In this document: one piece after another, positions 43,009 to 53,100 of the stretch | How the letters are laid out: each line of letters opens with the position of its first letter | Position numbering within the stretch: position 1 is the stretch's first letter | Assembly: GCA_902762325.1 (NCBI GenBank) | Contig: CACWNV010000016.1 | Coordinates: forward strand, 1 to 64,000 | Reading direction: 5' to 3' | DNA: 64,000 nucleotides | DNA from: an uncultured Prevotellaceae bacterium | GTDB taxonomy: Bacteria > Bacteroidota > Bacteroidia > Bacteroidales > Bacteroidaceae | Notes under the pieces: model-generated | Seen by the model: only the letters and a program-made list of their open reading frames with translations | What the model was told of the DNA's origin: nothing | The model's database searches: none | Made by a program: the position numbers and the translations under genes

Positions 43009-44502
43009 TTACTTCTTAAAGTATCTCCCGATAAAGGGCAGACTCGCCAGTGGGAGGTCTCTCTTCACGATCACTGCCACAAAGAAGACGAGGATAATGG
43101 TATTAAAACCGATGGATGCCCAAACAGGCAAAGTATTATTGGCAAGATTCATTCCCACGAAAAAGACCATCGTCAAGCCGACATAAAAGAAGATGTCGCG
43201 CAACGGATAATTGACGGGGAAATTCTTCTGACCGATAAAGTATGATAGGAGCATGGACGTACCATACCCGGCAAAGCCTGCCCATGCACAGGCCATATAG
43301 CTGAAACGCGGGATAAACAGCACATCAATGATTACCAGTACCAATGCGCCTATTCCCGAGAAATAGGCTCCCCAGATTGTTTTGTCGATGAGCTTATACC
43401 AGAACGACAGGTTGAAGAAGATTCCAAACATAATCTCTGCTGCCATCGTAATGGGCACCACACGCAGTCCTTCCCAATAGCTCTTACCGATTAATAAACG
43501 CAGAATATTCATATAGGCGATGACGAAAAGGAAAGCCAGCAAAGTGAAGATGATGAAATACTTCATTGCCTGGGCATACGTATCCTTCGAGTCCTTGTCT
43601 TTCGACTTACCGAACACAAACGGCTCATAAGCATAGCGGAATGCCTGGGTAATCATCACCATAATCATAGCCACCTTAATACATCCTCCATAGATTCCCA
43701 GCTGGGCATGGGCTTCTTCTATAGAACCATCATAAAAATAAGGGAAGAGGATCTGTGAGGCTGACTGATTGAACTGGCCTGCCAGTCCCATGATAAGCAG
43801 CGGCCACGCATAGCCAAGCATGCGTTTACAGGCAGCTTTGTCGAATCCGAAACGAATGCCCTCAAGTTCTTTCCAGAGCAACAGCATCTTCAGCGTCGAA
43901 CAGAAGATGTTGATGTAGAACACCCAAACCACCTCCAGCGTGAACTGATCGTCGTAGATGCCGAAAGGATTCAGCTTTAATGCTGGCAGTACAATGAGGT
44001 AGGCCACATTCAGAATGATATTCATTAAGATGTTAAACACCTGGATTGAGGCAAACTTAATGGGCTTGTGCAGATAGCGGAGATAAGCCATCGGGATAGC
44101 CACGAAGGCATCGATTGCCACCGTGACAAACATCACCCAGATATATTCAGGATGATCCTGATACCCCATCAGACTGGCCAATGGATGGATAAATATGCTG
44201 ATGATAACGGCAAAGATCAGTGATGTGGTACCCACCATGCGTAGCGTGGTAGAGTAGATTCGTTCCGGACGTTCACCCTCCTTGCTCATGAAACGGAAGA
44301 AGGTGGTCTCCATGCCATAGGTAAGCAGGATGATAAACAGTGCCACATAGGCATAGACATTGGTGATGATACCATACTGTCCGCCTGCTGCATTGAAACG
44401 CTTCGTCTGGATAGGCACCAGAATAAAATTGATGAAACGGGCGACAATGCTCGACACTCCATAGATGGCGGTATCTTTTAATAGTCCTTTGAGGTTTGCC
44501 AT
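43009..44502 (-). CDS. Polysaccharide/lipid flippase (MATE/Wzx-like)
   Basis: 497 residues with about 14 membrane helices. The N-terminus 'LLKDTAIYGVSSIVARFINFILVPIQTKRF' and the overall helix pattern match the MVF/MATE-superfamily polysaccharide transporters (Wzx/RfbX type). These flip undecaprenyl-linked glycans across the inner membrane. No glycosyltransferase genes are adjacent, so the substrate cannot be inferred from context; single-copy homologues at stable chromosomal places are common in Bacteroidales. Probably co-transcribed with the S46 peptidase gene downstream and perhaps with the SpmAB gene upstream (78-base gap). Confidence 0.9.
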   Translation of the reverse strand: MANLKGLLKDTAIYGVSSIVARFINFILVPIQTKRFNAAGGQYGIITNVYAYVALFIILLTYGMETTFFRFMSKEGERPERIYSTTLRMVGTTSLIFAVIISIFIHPLASLMGYQDHPEYIWVMFVTVAIDAFVAIPMAYLRYLHKPIKFASIQVFNILMNIILNVAYLIVLPALKLNPFGIYDDQFTLEVVWVFYINIFCSTLKMLLLWKELEGIRFGFDKAACKRMLGYAWPLLIMGLAGQFNQSASQILFPYFYDGSIEEAHAQLGIYGGCIKVAMIMVMITQAFRYAYEPFVFGKSKDKDSKDTYAQAMKYFIIFTLLAFLFVIAYMNILRLLIGKSYWEGLRVVPITMAAEIMFGIFFNLSFWYKLIDKTIWGAYFSGIGALVLVIIDVLFIPRFSYMACAWAGFAGYGTSMLLSYFIGQKNFPVNYPLRDIFFYVGLTMVFFVGMNLANNTLPVWASIGFNTIILVFFVAVIVKRDLPLASLPFIGRYFKK

Positions 44503-44580
44503 GATTGTAGAAAACTAATATAAATTATCTTATACTATCACACTGATGAAAATTGAGGGAATACCTATTATTCTGTTCAA

Positions 44581-45813
44581 TCAGCCAAAAAAGAAATAGG
44601 CGATGGCAATGGCCGACACTATTCCCGCAAGGTCAGCCAACAAGCCACAGGCCACTGCATGACGTGTATATTTGATTGCCACAGAACCAAAATAAACAGC
44701 AAGGATATAGAATGTTGTATCTGTAGAGCCCTGGAAGATACAGCTCAGGATACCAGGGAAGCTATCGGCTCCGTATGTTGTCATCGTATCGACCATCATT
44801 CCACGTGCCCCACTACCTGAAAGCGGTTTCATCAGTGCCGTAGGAAGAGCCGCGACAAAATCGGTGTTGCCTCCACAGGCTGCCACTACCCATTTGATGC
44901 CGTCGATGAGAAAATCCATAGCCCCGGAAGCACGGAACACGCCAATGGCAACGAGGATGGCAACGAGGTAGGGAATAATGCGGACTGCAGTGGTAAATCC
45001 GTCCTTCGCACCATCGATGAAAGCGTCATAGACATTTACATGCCTGCGAATACCTGATATAATAAAGGTGATAATGATAGTCATCAGCAGGATGTTTGCC
45101 ACCGACATACTCACGACGTTCATCTGGTCTTTATCAAGTTGTCCGAAGCCCCAGATGATTGCAGCGACAATGGCACACATACCACCCAGCATCAGCAGCA
45201 TCTCCTTGTTCAGCAGGTTGATGCGCTGGAACAAAGAAGTGATGATAATGCCCGCCAGCGTCGAACAGAATGTGGCCAGCAGAATGGGTATGAATATGTC
45301 AGTAGGGTTGGCGGCACCCAGCTGCACTCGATAGACCATGATGCTCACGGGAATCAATGTCAGTCCGCTGGTATTGAGTACAAGGAACATTATCATAGGA
45401 TTAGTCGCCGTATCCTTCTTCGGATTCAGTTCCTGCAACTGTTCCATCGCCTTCAGACCGAGCGGTGTTGCTGCATTGTCGAGTCCCAGCATGTTGGCGG
45501 CAATGTTCATGAAGATGCTTCCCGTCACAGGATGGCCCTTGGGAATATCGGGAAAGAGCCGTGTGAACAGAGGGGACAGCACTCGTGCCAGCGCATTAAC
45601 CACGCCTCCACGCTCTCCTATCTTCATCACACCGAGCCAGAGTGAGAGCACTCCCGTCAGCCCCAATGAAATTTCAAACGCCGTCTTTGATGTCTCGAAT
45701 GTTGAGTTCATCATCGCAGGGAAAACCTCTGTGTCACCCAAGAATATCAGTTTTACCAGTGCAATGATAAAAGCAATAAGGAAAAATGCTACCCAAATGT
45801 AATTCAATACCAT
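44581..45813 (-). CDS. SpmA-SpmB fusion, nucleoside recognition (Gate) domain membrane protein
   Basis: 410 residues from the ATG at 45813; an upstream start at 45846 would begin inside the tRNA terminator hairpin and is rejected. Two homologous membrane halves: residues ~1-200 SpmA-like ('ISLGLTGVLSLWLGVMKIGERGG', 'NIAANMLGLDNAATPLGLKAME') and ~240-410 SpmB-like ('DGAKDGFTTAVRIIPYLVAILVAIGVFRASGA', 'PLSGSGARGMMVDTM', 'QGSTDTTFYILAVYFG'). In Bacillus spmA and spmB are separate genes for spore-core dehydration. The fused form is frequent in non-sporulating Bacteroidetes, where its role is unknown, perhaps transport of a small molecule. Confidence 0.9.
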   Translation of the reverse strand: MVLNYIWVAFFLIAFIIALVKLIFLGDTEVFPAMMNSTFETSKTAFEISLGLTGVLSLWLGVMKIGERGGVVNALARVLSPLFTRLFPDIPKGHPVTGSIFMNIAANMLGLDNAATPLGLKAMEQLQELNPKKDTATNPMIMFLVLNTSGLTLIPVSIMVYRVQLGAANPTDIFIPILLATFCSTLAGIIITSLFQRINLLNKEMLLMLGGMCAIVAAIIWGFGQLDKDQMNVVSMSVANILLMTIIITFIISGIRRHVNVYDAFIDGAKDGFTTAVRIIPYLVAILVAIGVFRASGAMDFLIDGIKWVVAACGGNTDFVAALPTALMKPLSGSGARGMMVDTMTTYGADSFPGILSCIFQGSTDTTFYILAVYFGSVAIKYTRHAVACGLLADLAGIVSAIAIAYFFFG

Positions 45814-45831
45814 AATATCATCTGTATATAA

Positions 45832-45874
45832 ACAACAAGTGCCCACATAGATAATCTACGAAGGCACTCGTTGT
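45832..45874 (-). terminator. Hairpin after tRNA-Met
   Basis: acaacaagtgcc (45832-45843) pairs with ggcactcgttgt (45863-45874), 11 of 12 positions, with a 19-base loop. On the minus strand it directly follows the tRNA 3' end and runs into a T-rich stretch. Confidence 0.6.
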
Positions 45875-45947
45875 GGGCCATGTAGGGCTTGAACCTACGA
45901 CCTCCAGATTATGAGTCTGTTGCTCTAACCAACTGAGCTAAAAGCCC
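45874..45947 (-). tRNA. tRNA-Met (CAT anticodon)
   Basis: On the minus strand the 74 bases begin gggcttttagctcagttgg and end ggttcaagccctacatggcc plus ca. The D-arm (gctcagttggttagagc), a 7-base anticodon loop ctcataa with anticodon CAT, a variable loop and the T-arm (gtagg-ttcaagc-cctac) are all recognisable. No CCA is encoded. CAT can be elongator Met or lysidine-modified Ile; the three G-C pairs at the acceptor end suggest elongator Met, but I cannot separate them with certainty. Confidence 0.9.
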
Positions 45948-45982
45948 GACTCACCATCACAGGGATGATCAGTTTTCGGCTG

Positions 45983-46014
45983 CAAAGATACTGAGAAATA
46001 GGCAAACGACCAAA
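45983..46014 (-). promoter_or_regulatory. Promoter of the tRNA-Met gene
   Basis: On the minus strand TTTG (46014-46011), a 20-base spacer and TATCTTTG (45990-45983), about 36 bases before the mature tRNA 5' end. Confidence 0.8.
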
Positions 46015-46078
46015 TATTTTTAAAGAAAAAATGTGAATGGGGTTTATGCCCTGCCGGTTTTCCCATACAGAAGGAATT

Positions 46079-46119
46079 AAAAAAGCCTGGCTCCCGTCAA
46101 GGGGGAGCCAGGCTTTTTT
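46079..46119. terminator. Strong bidirectional terminator
   Basis: A 17-bp stem (aaaaaagcctggctccc at 46079-46095, gggagccaggctttttt at 46103-46119) with a 7-base loop. It ends the 1235-residue secreted-protein gene on the minus strand and isolates the tRNA unit. Confidence 0.92.
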
Positions 46120-46146
46120 AATGTATAATCGACTGTTAGTGTCTGA

Positions 46147-49100
46147 TTACTTCACCATAACCTTCTTCACGATGGTCTTGCCGTCAGCTGTTGTAGCTTT
46201 AACAATGTTCAGGCCCTTAGCCAGCTTGTTAGCACGACGACCGTCGATTGTGTAGACTTCCTGAGAAATGATCTGTGCAGCGTTTACTGTGTTCAGACCA
46301 GTTGTTCCCTCGTGTGAGCTCTGTGTACCGAGGTACTCCAGTGTCCAGTTAGAGAATGGTACCCAGTCGTCTTTCTGACCTGTCTTGTTGCAAGCACCGA
46401 TACGCAGCTTACCATTATCAGTTACATAGCAGTATACCACGTTCAGATAGTAACGATAAGGCAGAGTCTGGTACTCATCATAGTACTTGTTGTTTACGCC
46501 GTCAGCGAATGTGTAGTCGCAACGGTTAGCAAGAGCCAGACGGTTGTTCGGATAGAAGTAAGTGATAGGAGTAAGAGGATCTGTGATGTTGTCCTCAAAT
46601 GCTGTCCAGCTTCCCTGACTTGCCTCAGCAGCGGTCAAAGCCTGCTGATCGTCTACGTTATCAGGAATGAAGATCCAGCGAGCGAAGTCGATAGTATCGT
46701 TGTTAGCATATACTTTTGCACGAGGATCGAATGGAGCAACGTCTGTCTTCTCCTCATCGGTCAGCAGGTCAAGCTTGCCAAGGCTCTCAGCATAGCCATA
46801 CTTCCAAGTCTTAGCATCAACACCAGTACCAGACTGACGATAGAGACCCTGTACAGTTACACGGTAAGTTCCTTCGGGCAGTCCTTCGATATCCTGATAG
46901 ATCTCAAATGCTTTGTTCCATCCCTCAGCGAAGCCAATCTTTGTACCGATAGCAGTTGTCTCCTGCTCAACAGTTACGTTATTAGCAAACTCCTCAGACT
47001 CAGTCCAGCCATTCTTACCATCAGTGTAAGTCGGGTTCACGATAACACCTGTCCAGTCCTTAGGATCATTGTCGAAGCCAGGCTCAACGCGAGGTCTCTT
47101 CAGAGCTGCGATAGCAGCATCAATCTCCTCAATCTTAGTAGTAAGATCTTCGTCGGTGAATGAACCAGCCTCAAGACCGTTAACGATTTCATTGTAGAGG
47201 CTGTTAGCTGTAGCAAGAGCTTCGTCACCAGCAGTCTCTCCATAAGTTACGAGAGCGTCAGCAAGTTTTGCATTGGCATCAACAAGCTTCTGATACTTGT
47301 CAGCACTTGCCTGAGCAACAGGCATTGCTTCGTTCAGCAGTCCATAAGCCTCGAAGATAGCATCGCCATCGTTTGCAGCCTCAGCAGCAGCAATAGCATT
47401 CTGCAGGTTCTGGGCAGCATCCTTAGCCATTGGCTTCTCGGCCAGAGCCTTAGCGTTAGCAACAGCCTCGGCAATCAGCGGCTTCAGAATGTTGATGTTT
47501 GTCTTGGTAAGGAACTCCAGCTTGAAGTCATCCCACAATGTCCAGCCACCGAGGGCGCTATTGATGTTAGCCTTGATACCGATTCTTACATCCTGTCCAC
47601 CCTTGACGATGAAGTCGATATGAGAATCATAGTTCACACCGAACTCTGGTGAGTTGAATACGTCATTTGCAGAGTAAACACCGTTCGGAACACGTACGAT
47701 ATTACCGTTGTCATCTGTCAGAGATGAGAAGTTGCCGGCATTATCTGGGAAGTAAGTGTTCACCTCATCGTCGGTGTACAGCTTCACGAATACGTTAGGC
47801 ACCTTATTGGTCATGTTGTCAGCATAGAGCCATGCACGAACCTCATTGTCGCCTTTGTCTTCACCATTGGCTGCTTTCCAGCGGCTCCAAGCGTCAGCAT
47901 CACCACCGACACGGTAGAATGCACGGGTAGAAAGACGGTAAGCACCCTTCGGCAGACGGATTGTCTGATAGATGTCGAAGCTTGATGCCCACATCTCAAG
48001 CACACCGGTAAAGCCACTGAAGAAGGTAGGAGTACCCATTCCATCGCTCTTATCTATTGTCCAGCCGGCCTTGTCACCCATTGAAATGAAGTCGGGATTG
48101 ACAATCTTGTAAGAAAGGTCCTCACCATCAGCATACTCAGTAGCATCAGCAGCAGCTTTCTTCAGCTCTTCAAGCTTAGCCAGCTCAGCATTTACTTCTT
48201 CTGTAGTCAGGTTGTGATTCTCAAGGTATGCCATCATTTCATCCTCAACATAGACGACAAGGTCTTCGTCACCACCGAACTCATCCCACATGGCGTTATT
48301 GTCATAGAGGTTTGTAAATTCGTCACGGAGGGCTTTGTATGCTGCAACATTCTCACGCAGAGCCTTCAAAGCCTCCTGAGTGCTTGCGTAAGCGGCAATA
48401 GCCTCTTCCTTGGTAGATACATCCTGGGCACTAGCAAGTGCATTAACAACTGCATCATAGTATGCCTGGTTGTATTCAGCATCTACGAAGTCCTCTTCCC
48501 AACCTTCGCTGATAGCCTTTGAAAGGTACTTGTAAGAATCGAGAGAGTTTCCATAGTACATCAGCTTAGCATTGTCAAGACCGATCCAGTTGGCAATAGG
48601 AGCTGTCTGCTCGAAACCGATTTCCAGTTCGCCACCTTCAACGGCAACCATCACGCTGTACTCCTTCATCTGACCCTGTGTGAGGAGAGCCTGCTCTGTA
48701 CCGGCATACATGAACTGTGTTCTAGATGTTGCGTTCTCAGCATCAAGGTTGTTCACGAAGACAGAGAGAGAAGCTTTATAGACACCGTCAGGCAGATTCT
48801 TGACATTCTGATACAACTTACCGACGACTGTGTTATTGGCACTTGGGTTCCAGTTCTCGTAGAACGGGAATGTGTCGTAGCCCACACGGCAGGGGTTGTT
48901 CTCAGCTGTTGTACCTACGAGCTGAGACTCAGAATCATTGGTGCTGGTCTTCAGCTGGTTGTTCTGAGCTGTCATGGTGCGTGACCATCCGTCGATATTA
49001 GAATCGAAGGTCGGGTTCACAATCAGTGAAGAAAGATCTGATGGTTTGTCAGGTGTAGCAGCCTGTGCAATAGCCTCGCTGAGAGCAGCAATAGCCTCAT

Positions 49101-49854
49101 TGATTTCAGCGATGGTAACACCGGCTTTGTCGAAGACAGCCTTGGCAGCTGATACGTCAACGCCCTTGTCGTCAGCCTCTTCAGCCTTCTTCTTCAAGTT
49201 GCTGAGAGCTTCGAAAAGGTCGATGTCACTCTTCTTCACGAACTCCCACTGACAGTTAGCAGGATTCTCTGCATAGACAACATCATAGTAGATACCATAG
49301 GTCTCGCCGTTGGCATTGCTACCAGCCCAGTTTGAACCGTGGTCGGTCTTGATGCCGAGGTATTCACCTTCAACATACGCCAGGTTCTCTGCAACACCGT
49401 CTTCTGTATTCATGTGTGCAGGCACCTGAAGGGTGTAAACATTCTCACCAACAGAAACGATTGACCACAGACGGTCTCTTGTGCCACTTCCGTTATCTAC
49501 GAAGCAGCCTTTGTGGGGACCAAGATTGCCATCATTCGGCTGACGCCAGATGTAGTGAGTACCCCAGCCCTTACTGTTGTCCTGCAGGGCATAGACATCA
49601 TATTCACCATCTTGCAGCATTTCGGGACGGATCAGCAGGAACTTGCCGTTTTTCACGTCGACAATACCCTGTGTACCCCATGCCTCACCCATGAAGAGGT
49701 AAGCATTCTGTCCCACATTGCGGATAGCGAATGTGTCTTCCAGTACTAACGGAGATGCCTTTGGAGCGGGAACGACCCAATCCAAAGCAAACGCCGAAGT
49801 ACCAAACAATGTTGCAAAGAACAACATTGTCAAGAAACGGTAACTTTGTTTCAT
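46147..49854 (-). CDS. Giant secreted modular T9SS protein with jelly-roll and FIVAR-like modules
   Basis: 1235 residues. Signal peptide 1-23 (TSAFA). The N-terminal module 'FAIRNVGQNAYLFMGEAWGTQGIVDV' is related to that of the protein at 28586-32677. Three galactose-binding-like units each open with the same motif and a following Trp: 'LIVNPTFDSNIDGWS', 'YKIVNPDFISMGDKAGW', 'VIVNPTYTDGKNGW'. They are separated by Ala/Glu-rich helical spacers ('LKKKAEEADDKGVDVSAAKA', 'AVANAKALAEKPMAKDAAQN', 'TKIEEIDAAIAAL'). The tail 'QEVYTIDGRRANKLAKGLNIVKATTADGKTIVKKVMVK' is a longer T9SS variant. Probably surface exposed and glycan binding. Transcribed divergently from the related gene at 50104. Confidence 0.8.
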   Translation of the reverse strand: MKQSYRFLTMLFFATLFGTSAFALDWVVPAPKASPLVLEDTFAIRNVGQNAYLFMGEAWGTQGIVDVKNGKFLLIRPEMLQDGEYDVYALQDNSKGWGTHYIWRQPNDGNLGPHKGCFVDNGSGTRDRLWSIVSVGENVYTLQVPAHMNTEDGVAENLAYVEGEYLGIKTDHGSNWAGSNANGETYGIYYDVVYAENPANCQWEFVKKSDIDLFEALSNLKKKAEEADDKGVDVSAAKAVFDKAGVTIAEINEAIAALSEAIAQAATPDKPSDLSSLIVNPTFDSNIDGWSRTMTAQNNQLKTSTNDSESQLVGTTAENNPCRVGYDTFPFYENWNPSANNTVVGKLYQNVKNLPDGVYKASLSVFVNNLDAENATSRTQFMYAGTEQALLTQGQMKEYSVMVAVEGGELEIGFEQTAPIANWIGLDNAKLMYYGNSLDSYKYLSKAISEGWEEDFVDAEYNQAYYDAVVNALASAQDVSTKEEAIAAYASTQEALKALRENVAAYKALRDEFTNLYDNNAMWDEFGGDEDLVVYVEDEMMAYLENHNLTTEEVNAELAKLEELKKAAADATEYADGEDLSYKIVNPDFISMGDKAGWTIDKSDGMGTPTFFSGFTGVLEMWASSFDIYQTIRLPKGAYRLSTRAFYRVGGDADAWSRWKAANGEDKGDNEVRAWLYADNMTNKVPNVFVKLYTDDEVNTYFPDNAGNFSSLTDDNGNIVRVPNGVYSANDVFNSPEFGVNYDSHIDFIVKGGQDVRIGIKANINSALGGWTLWDDFKLEFLTKTNINILKPLIAEAVANAKALAEKPMAKDAAQNLQNAIAAAEAANDGDAIFEAYGLLNEAMPVAQASADKYQKLVDANAKLADALVTYGETAGDEALATANSLYNEIVNGLEAGSFTDEDLTTKIEEIDAAIAALKRPRVEPGFDNDPKDWTGVIVNPTYTDGKNGWTESEEFANNVTVEQETTAIGTKIGFAEGWNKAFEIYQDIEGLPEGTYRVTVQGLYRQSGTGVDAKTWKYGYAESLGKLDLLTDEEKTDVAPFDPRAKVYANNDTIDFARWIFIPDNVDDQQALTAAEASQGSWTAFEDNITDPLTPITYFYPNNRLALANRCDYTFADGVNNKYYDEYQTLPYRYYLNVVYCYVTDNGKLRIGACNKTGQKDDWVPFSNWTLEYLGTQSSHEGTTGLNTVNAAQIISQEVYTIDGRRANKLAKGLNIVKATTADGKTIVKKVMVK

Positions 49855-49937
49855 AATTTAATTTAGTTTGTTAGACAATAGAGTAATAATAAATTTATTT
49901 TTCTGATTTTTCCTGTTATTATTCAAATAATCACGTG

Positions 49938-49945
49938 CAAACATA
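49938..49945 (-). promoter_or_regulatory. Putative -7 box for the 1235-residue protein gene
   Basis: TATGTTTG on the minus strand, ~84 bases before the start codon. A TTTG lies 23 bases farther upstream, slightly outside the usual spacing. Confidence 0.45.
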
Positions 49946-50040
49946 CAAAAAAAACTTTGTATGACCATCAAACGTCTAAAAAAAATATAATTTTTAACTA
50001 AAAATGTACTATGGGTTACTGAATAATAATAAAATATGCT

Positions 50041-50048
50041 TATATTTG
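50041..50048 (+). promoter_or_regulatory. Putative -7 box for the 1067-residue protein gene
   Basis: TATATTTG, ~55 bases before the ATG at 50104, followed by an AT-rich leader. No clear -33 TTTG is seen at standard spacing. Confidence 0.5.
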
Positions 50049-50103
50049 CGAACAGAACTATTTTAATTTTAAACAACTATCTAACTAAAATTATTAAATC
50101 TTT

Positions 50104-53100
50104 ATGAAGAAACTGCTACTTTTTGCATTGGGTTTTGCCATGCTGACACCGATGGCACAAGCTCAGGATGAAATTGGCGACGACGTAACAAAGTACGTTG
50201 CCAATGCAGGCTTCGATGATGACCTCACGTTCCAGAATGACGGTTCGTGGAAGAACATCATTGACAAGACAAAGTCGCTCAGTGAACGTAGCTGGGCGTG
50301 GATTGCTGAAGACAGTACTGTCTATGCACATCCGAAAGAGACAAGCTCACAGAATCGTCCTGACGGACGTAAGATGGAGGCTGTCAATGGATTCATCGGT
50401 CGTATAAAAGGATGGACTGTTGAGACTAATCAGAACTTCCCAAGTTGTGAGTGGGTGTACTTCGGCTCAGTACCTTACGACCTGGGCGGCCAGGCTGTGC
50501 CTATCGCCGATGACGGCACTTCTTACCTGACAGTTCCTCAGCGCCCTGCTGCTGTTGAGGGAGAGAACACAGGTTTCGCCTATCTGCGTGCCGGATGGGG
50601 CGGACGTGCTGTCTATAAGCAGGTGGTTAAGCTTCCATGTGCCAAGTACGAGCTGAGCTACTGGGCTATCAACATCAACCCGTCTGCCACCAATGGTAAG
50701 AACCTTTCCAAAGTTACCTGCCGTAAGGATGTTTGGGAGGATGAGACTGGATTTACAGACACCGAATGGACAAGACACTCCATCGAGTTCACACCGACCG
50801 ACGAGTTTACTCTGGAATTCGGATTCGAGTCTCAGGGCGGTTCCAATTCTAACCCGTTCCTCTGCATCGACGGTATCAAGCTGATTAAGATTGACGAGGC
50901 CGACGAGGCTGAAATCCTGCTGTCTGACATCCGCGACCTGCTGAAAGACATTGAAGAAGGTGCCAACATGCTGACAGGTGATGTCATCTATGAGTACTAT
51001 GACCTTGTGACCGACATTGGCGTAGAGGCTGATGTTGCAGAGGTTGAAGAACTTCGCGCCATCTACGAGCGGGTAAAGGGTCTGGCAAGACAGCTGGAGC
51101 AGACAAAAGCAAACATCGACAAGATCAACGCATTGCTTGACAAGGCTAACAAACTGGCAGAGACAACAAACTATCCTGGCCACGACGCTCTGCTTCAGGC
51201 AATCGAGACCTATGGTGAAGTGCTGAACTCCGGTTCTATCGAATCTATCGATGCTGCTGTTGACGGACTGGAACAGGCCATCAACAATTACTATCAGAGC
51301 CAGCCGGCAAGCATGGACGAGCCTGCCAACTACACACATCTGGTACAGAACCCGTGGTTCGTTATCGAGTCTGCTGAGCCTACTCTCGAGGAAGACGGTA
51401 CTGCTATCTATCCTAACGCAGAGAACTACACCAGCGGAAGCACCAACTTCGTTGACGGTTCTGCTAACACCGACCTCACTTCTGAAGGATGGTACATCGG
51501 TGAAGGCGGTGGTGACCAGCGTCTGAACTATGTACAGGGACGTACCTGCTGGAACGCATGGAACAGCAACTTCAACACTGTTACCATCAGTCAGGACCTC
51601 ACTGGTCTGCCCAACGGATTCTATAAGGTACAGGCCGACCTGATCACTCAGCCCGACATGGCTACTGACCAGCACGTGTTTGCAAAGAGCTCACTGGGAT
51701 CCGCAAACTCTGATGCACTCGAAGTTGGTAACTGGAACGACGGTGACAACGGTGCATGGACTCCGCTGAGAACGAAAGATGCTGTCATCGTCGTCGACGG
51801 TAAGCTCACCATCGGTGCTACTGGTAGCCACGGCAATTCTGAAGTAGGTGCTGCAGGATGGTTCTGCGCTACCAACTTCCAGCTGCTCTATTGCGGTCCT
51901 GCTTCTGCTGAGCAGATTGCTGAAGCCCTTGCCAACCGTCTGGCAACTGCCCAGGATCTGGTTGCTAAGATGCACTTCGCTGCCGACAAAGCTGTTGCGA
52001 GCGACTCTCTGAACCTCTTCAACAGCAATTATGACCTCGAGCTGCTGAACAACACCATTGCTCTGGCCGAGGCTTCTGAAAGCAAGTATGAAGAGATCAT
52101 GGCTGATGGTAAGACCATCCCGACTGTAAGAGATTCTCTTGCCAACTATACAGATGCTTACGGTGCTGCCCGTGAAATCGTTGAATATGCTCTGAACTAC
52201 GTGAACAATTGGATTGCTTCTCCTCAGGCTACCTACACTGAGGTGGATAACATCCTGAACCTCATGAAGAACTATGTGAACACATACGCTCCTGTCTTCA
52301 ATGAGGCTGCTGAAATGGCTGCCAACTCTCAGTCGGGTGCTGTGAAGGATGCACTCAACAACATAATGGCTGCTCAGAAAGCTACATTGTTAAGCGAGAT
52401 GTGCACTGCCGAGAAGGTGAACCAACTCGTTGATGAGCTGAAGACAATGATGTACAATGCCAACAAGCAGGAGCTGTATGACCAGAACCCGGATGCAACT
52501 GACTACACTGCATTCATCCAGAATCCGAAGGCCGAGTCTGAGACTGGCTGGACTCTCATCAAGGGTACTGGCGACAAGAACACCACAAGCGGACAGTACT
52601 ACACTGAGGACGGCACACGCTACTTCGACTCTTACAACAGCACACGTGGCGCTCTGAACTTCTATGGAGAGCAGAAGATCATCGGTCTGCCCAACGGAAC
52701 CTATACCGTGAAGGTGGAAGTCCGTACCTCTGGCGACGGTGCCTTTATCTTCGCCGGCAATTGCGGTACAGCCAAGAGCGATACCATCTGGAAGGAAATG
52801 CCTCTGCAGACTCGTACCTATCAGGACGACAACACTGGTGAGATGGTAACTGAGACCGTGACCGACACCTACGGACAAATCTACGAGGAAGCTGTTATCC
52901 GCTTCGCTACAATGACAAGTGACGATCCCGACTACTACTATGTACAGAGCATCTTCAATGCCAACGCAGGTAAAGGCCGCGGTTGGGAGCGTATGCAAAT
53001 TGACGGTGTAGTGGTGAACAACCATGAGATGGTTATCGGTATGACAACCGACAGCCTCCGCACAGGCAAGCCATTCACTGGCATGTGGTTCTCTGCTACC

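Noticed and set aside
44581-45813. SpmAB as evidence of sporulation
   Set aside because: The fused form is widespread in non-sporulating Bacteroidetes and no other sporulation gene is present.
45814-45846. Upstream start of the SpmAB fusion at 45846
   Set aside because: It begins within the hairpin following the tRNA; the ATG at 45813 opens the first membrane helix.
50467-51675. 402-codon open frame on the minus strand opposite the 1067-residue secreted protein
   Set aside because: Antisense shadow of a strongly codon-biased gene; rich in Val/Cys/Leu with no start signal or family.
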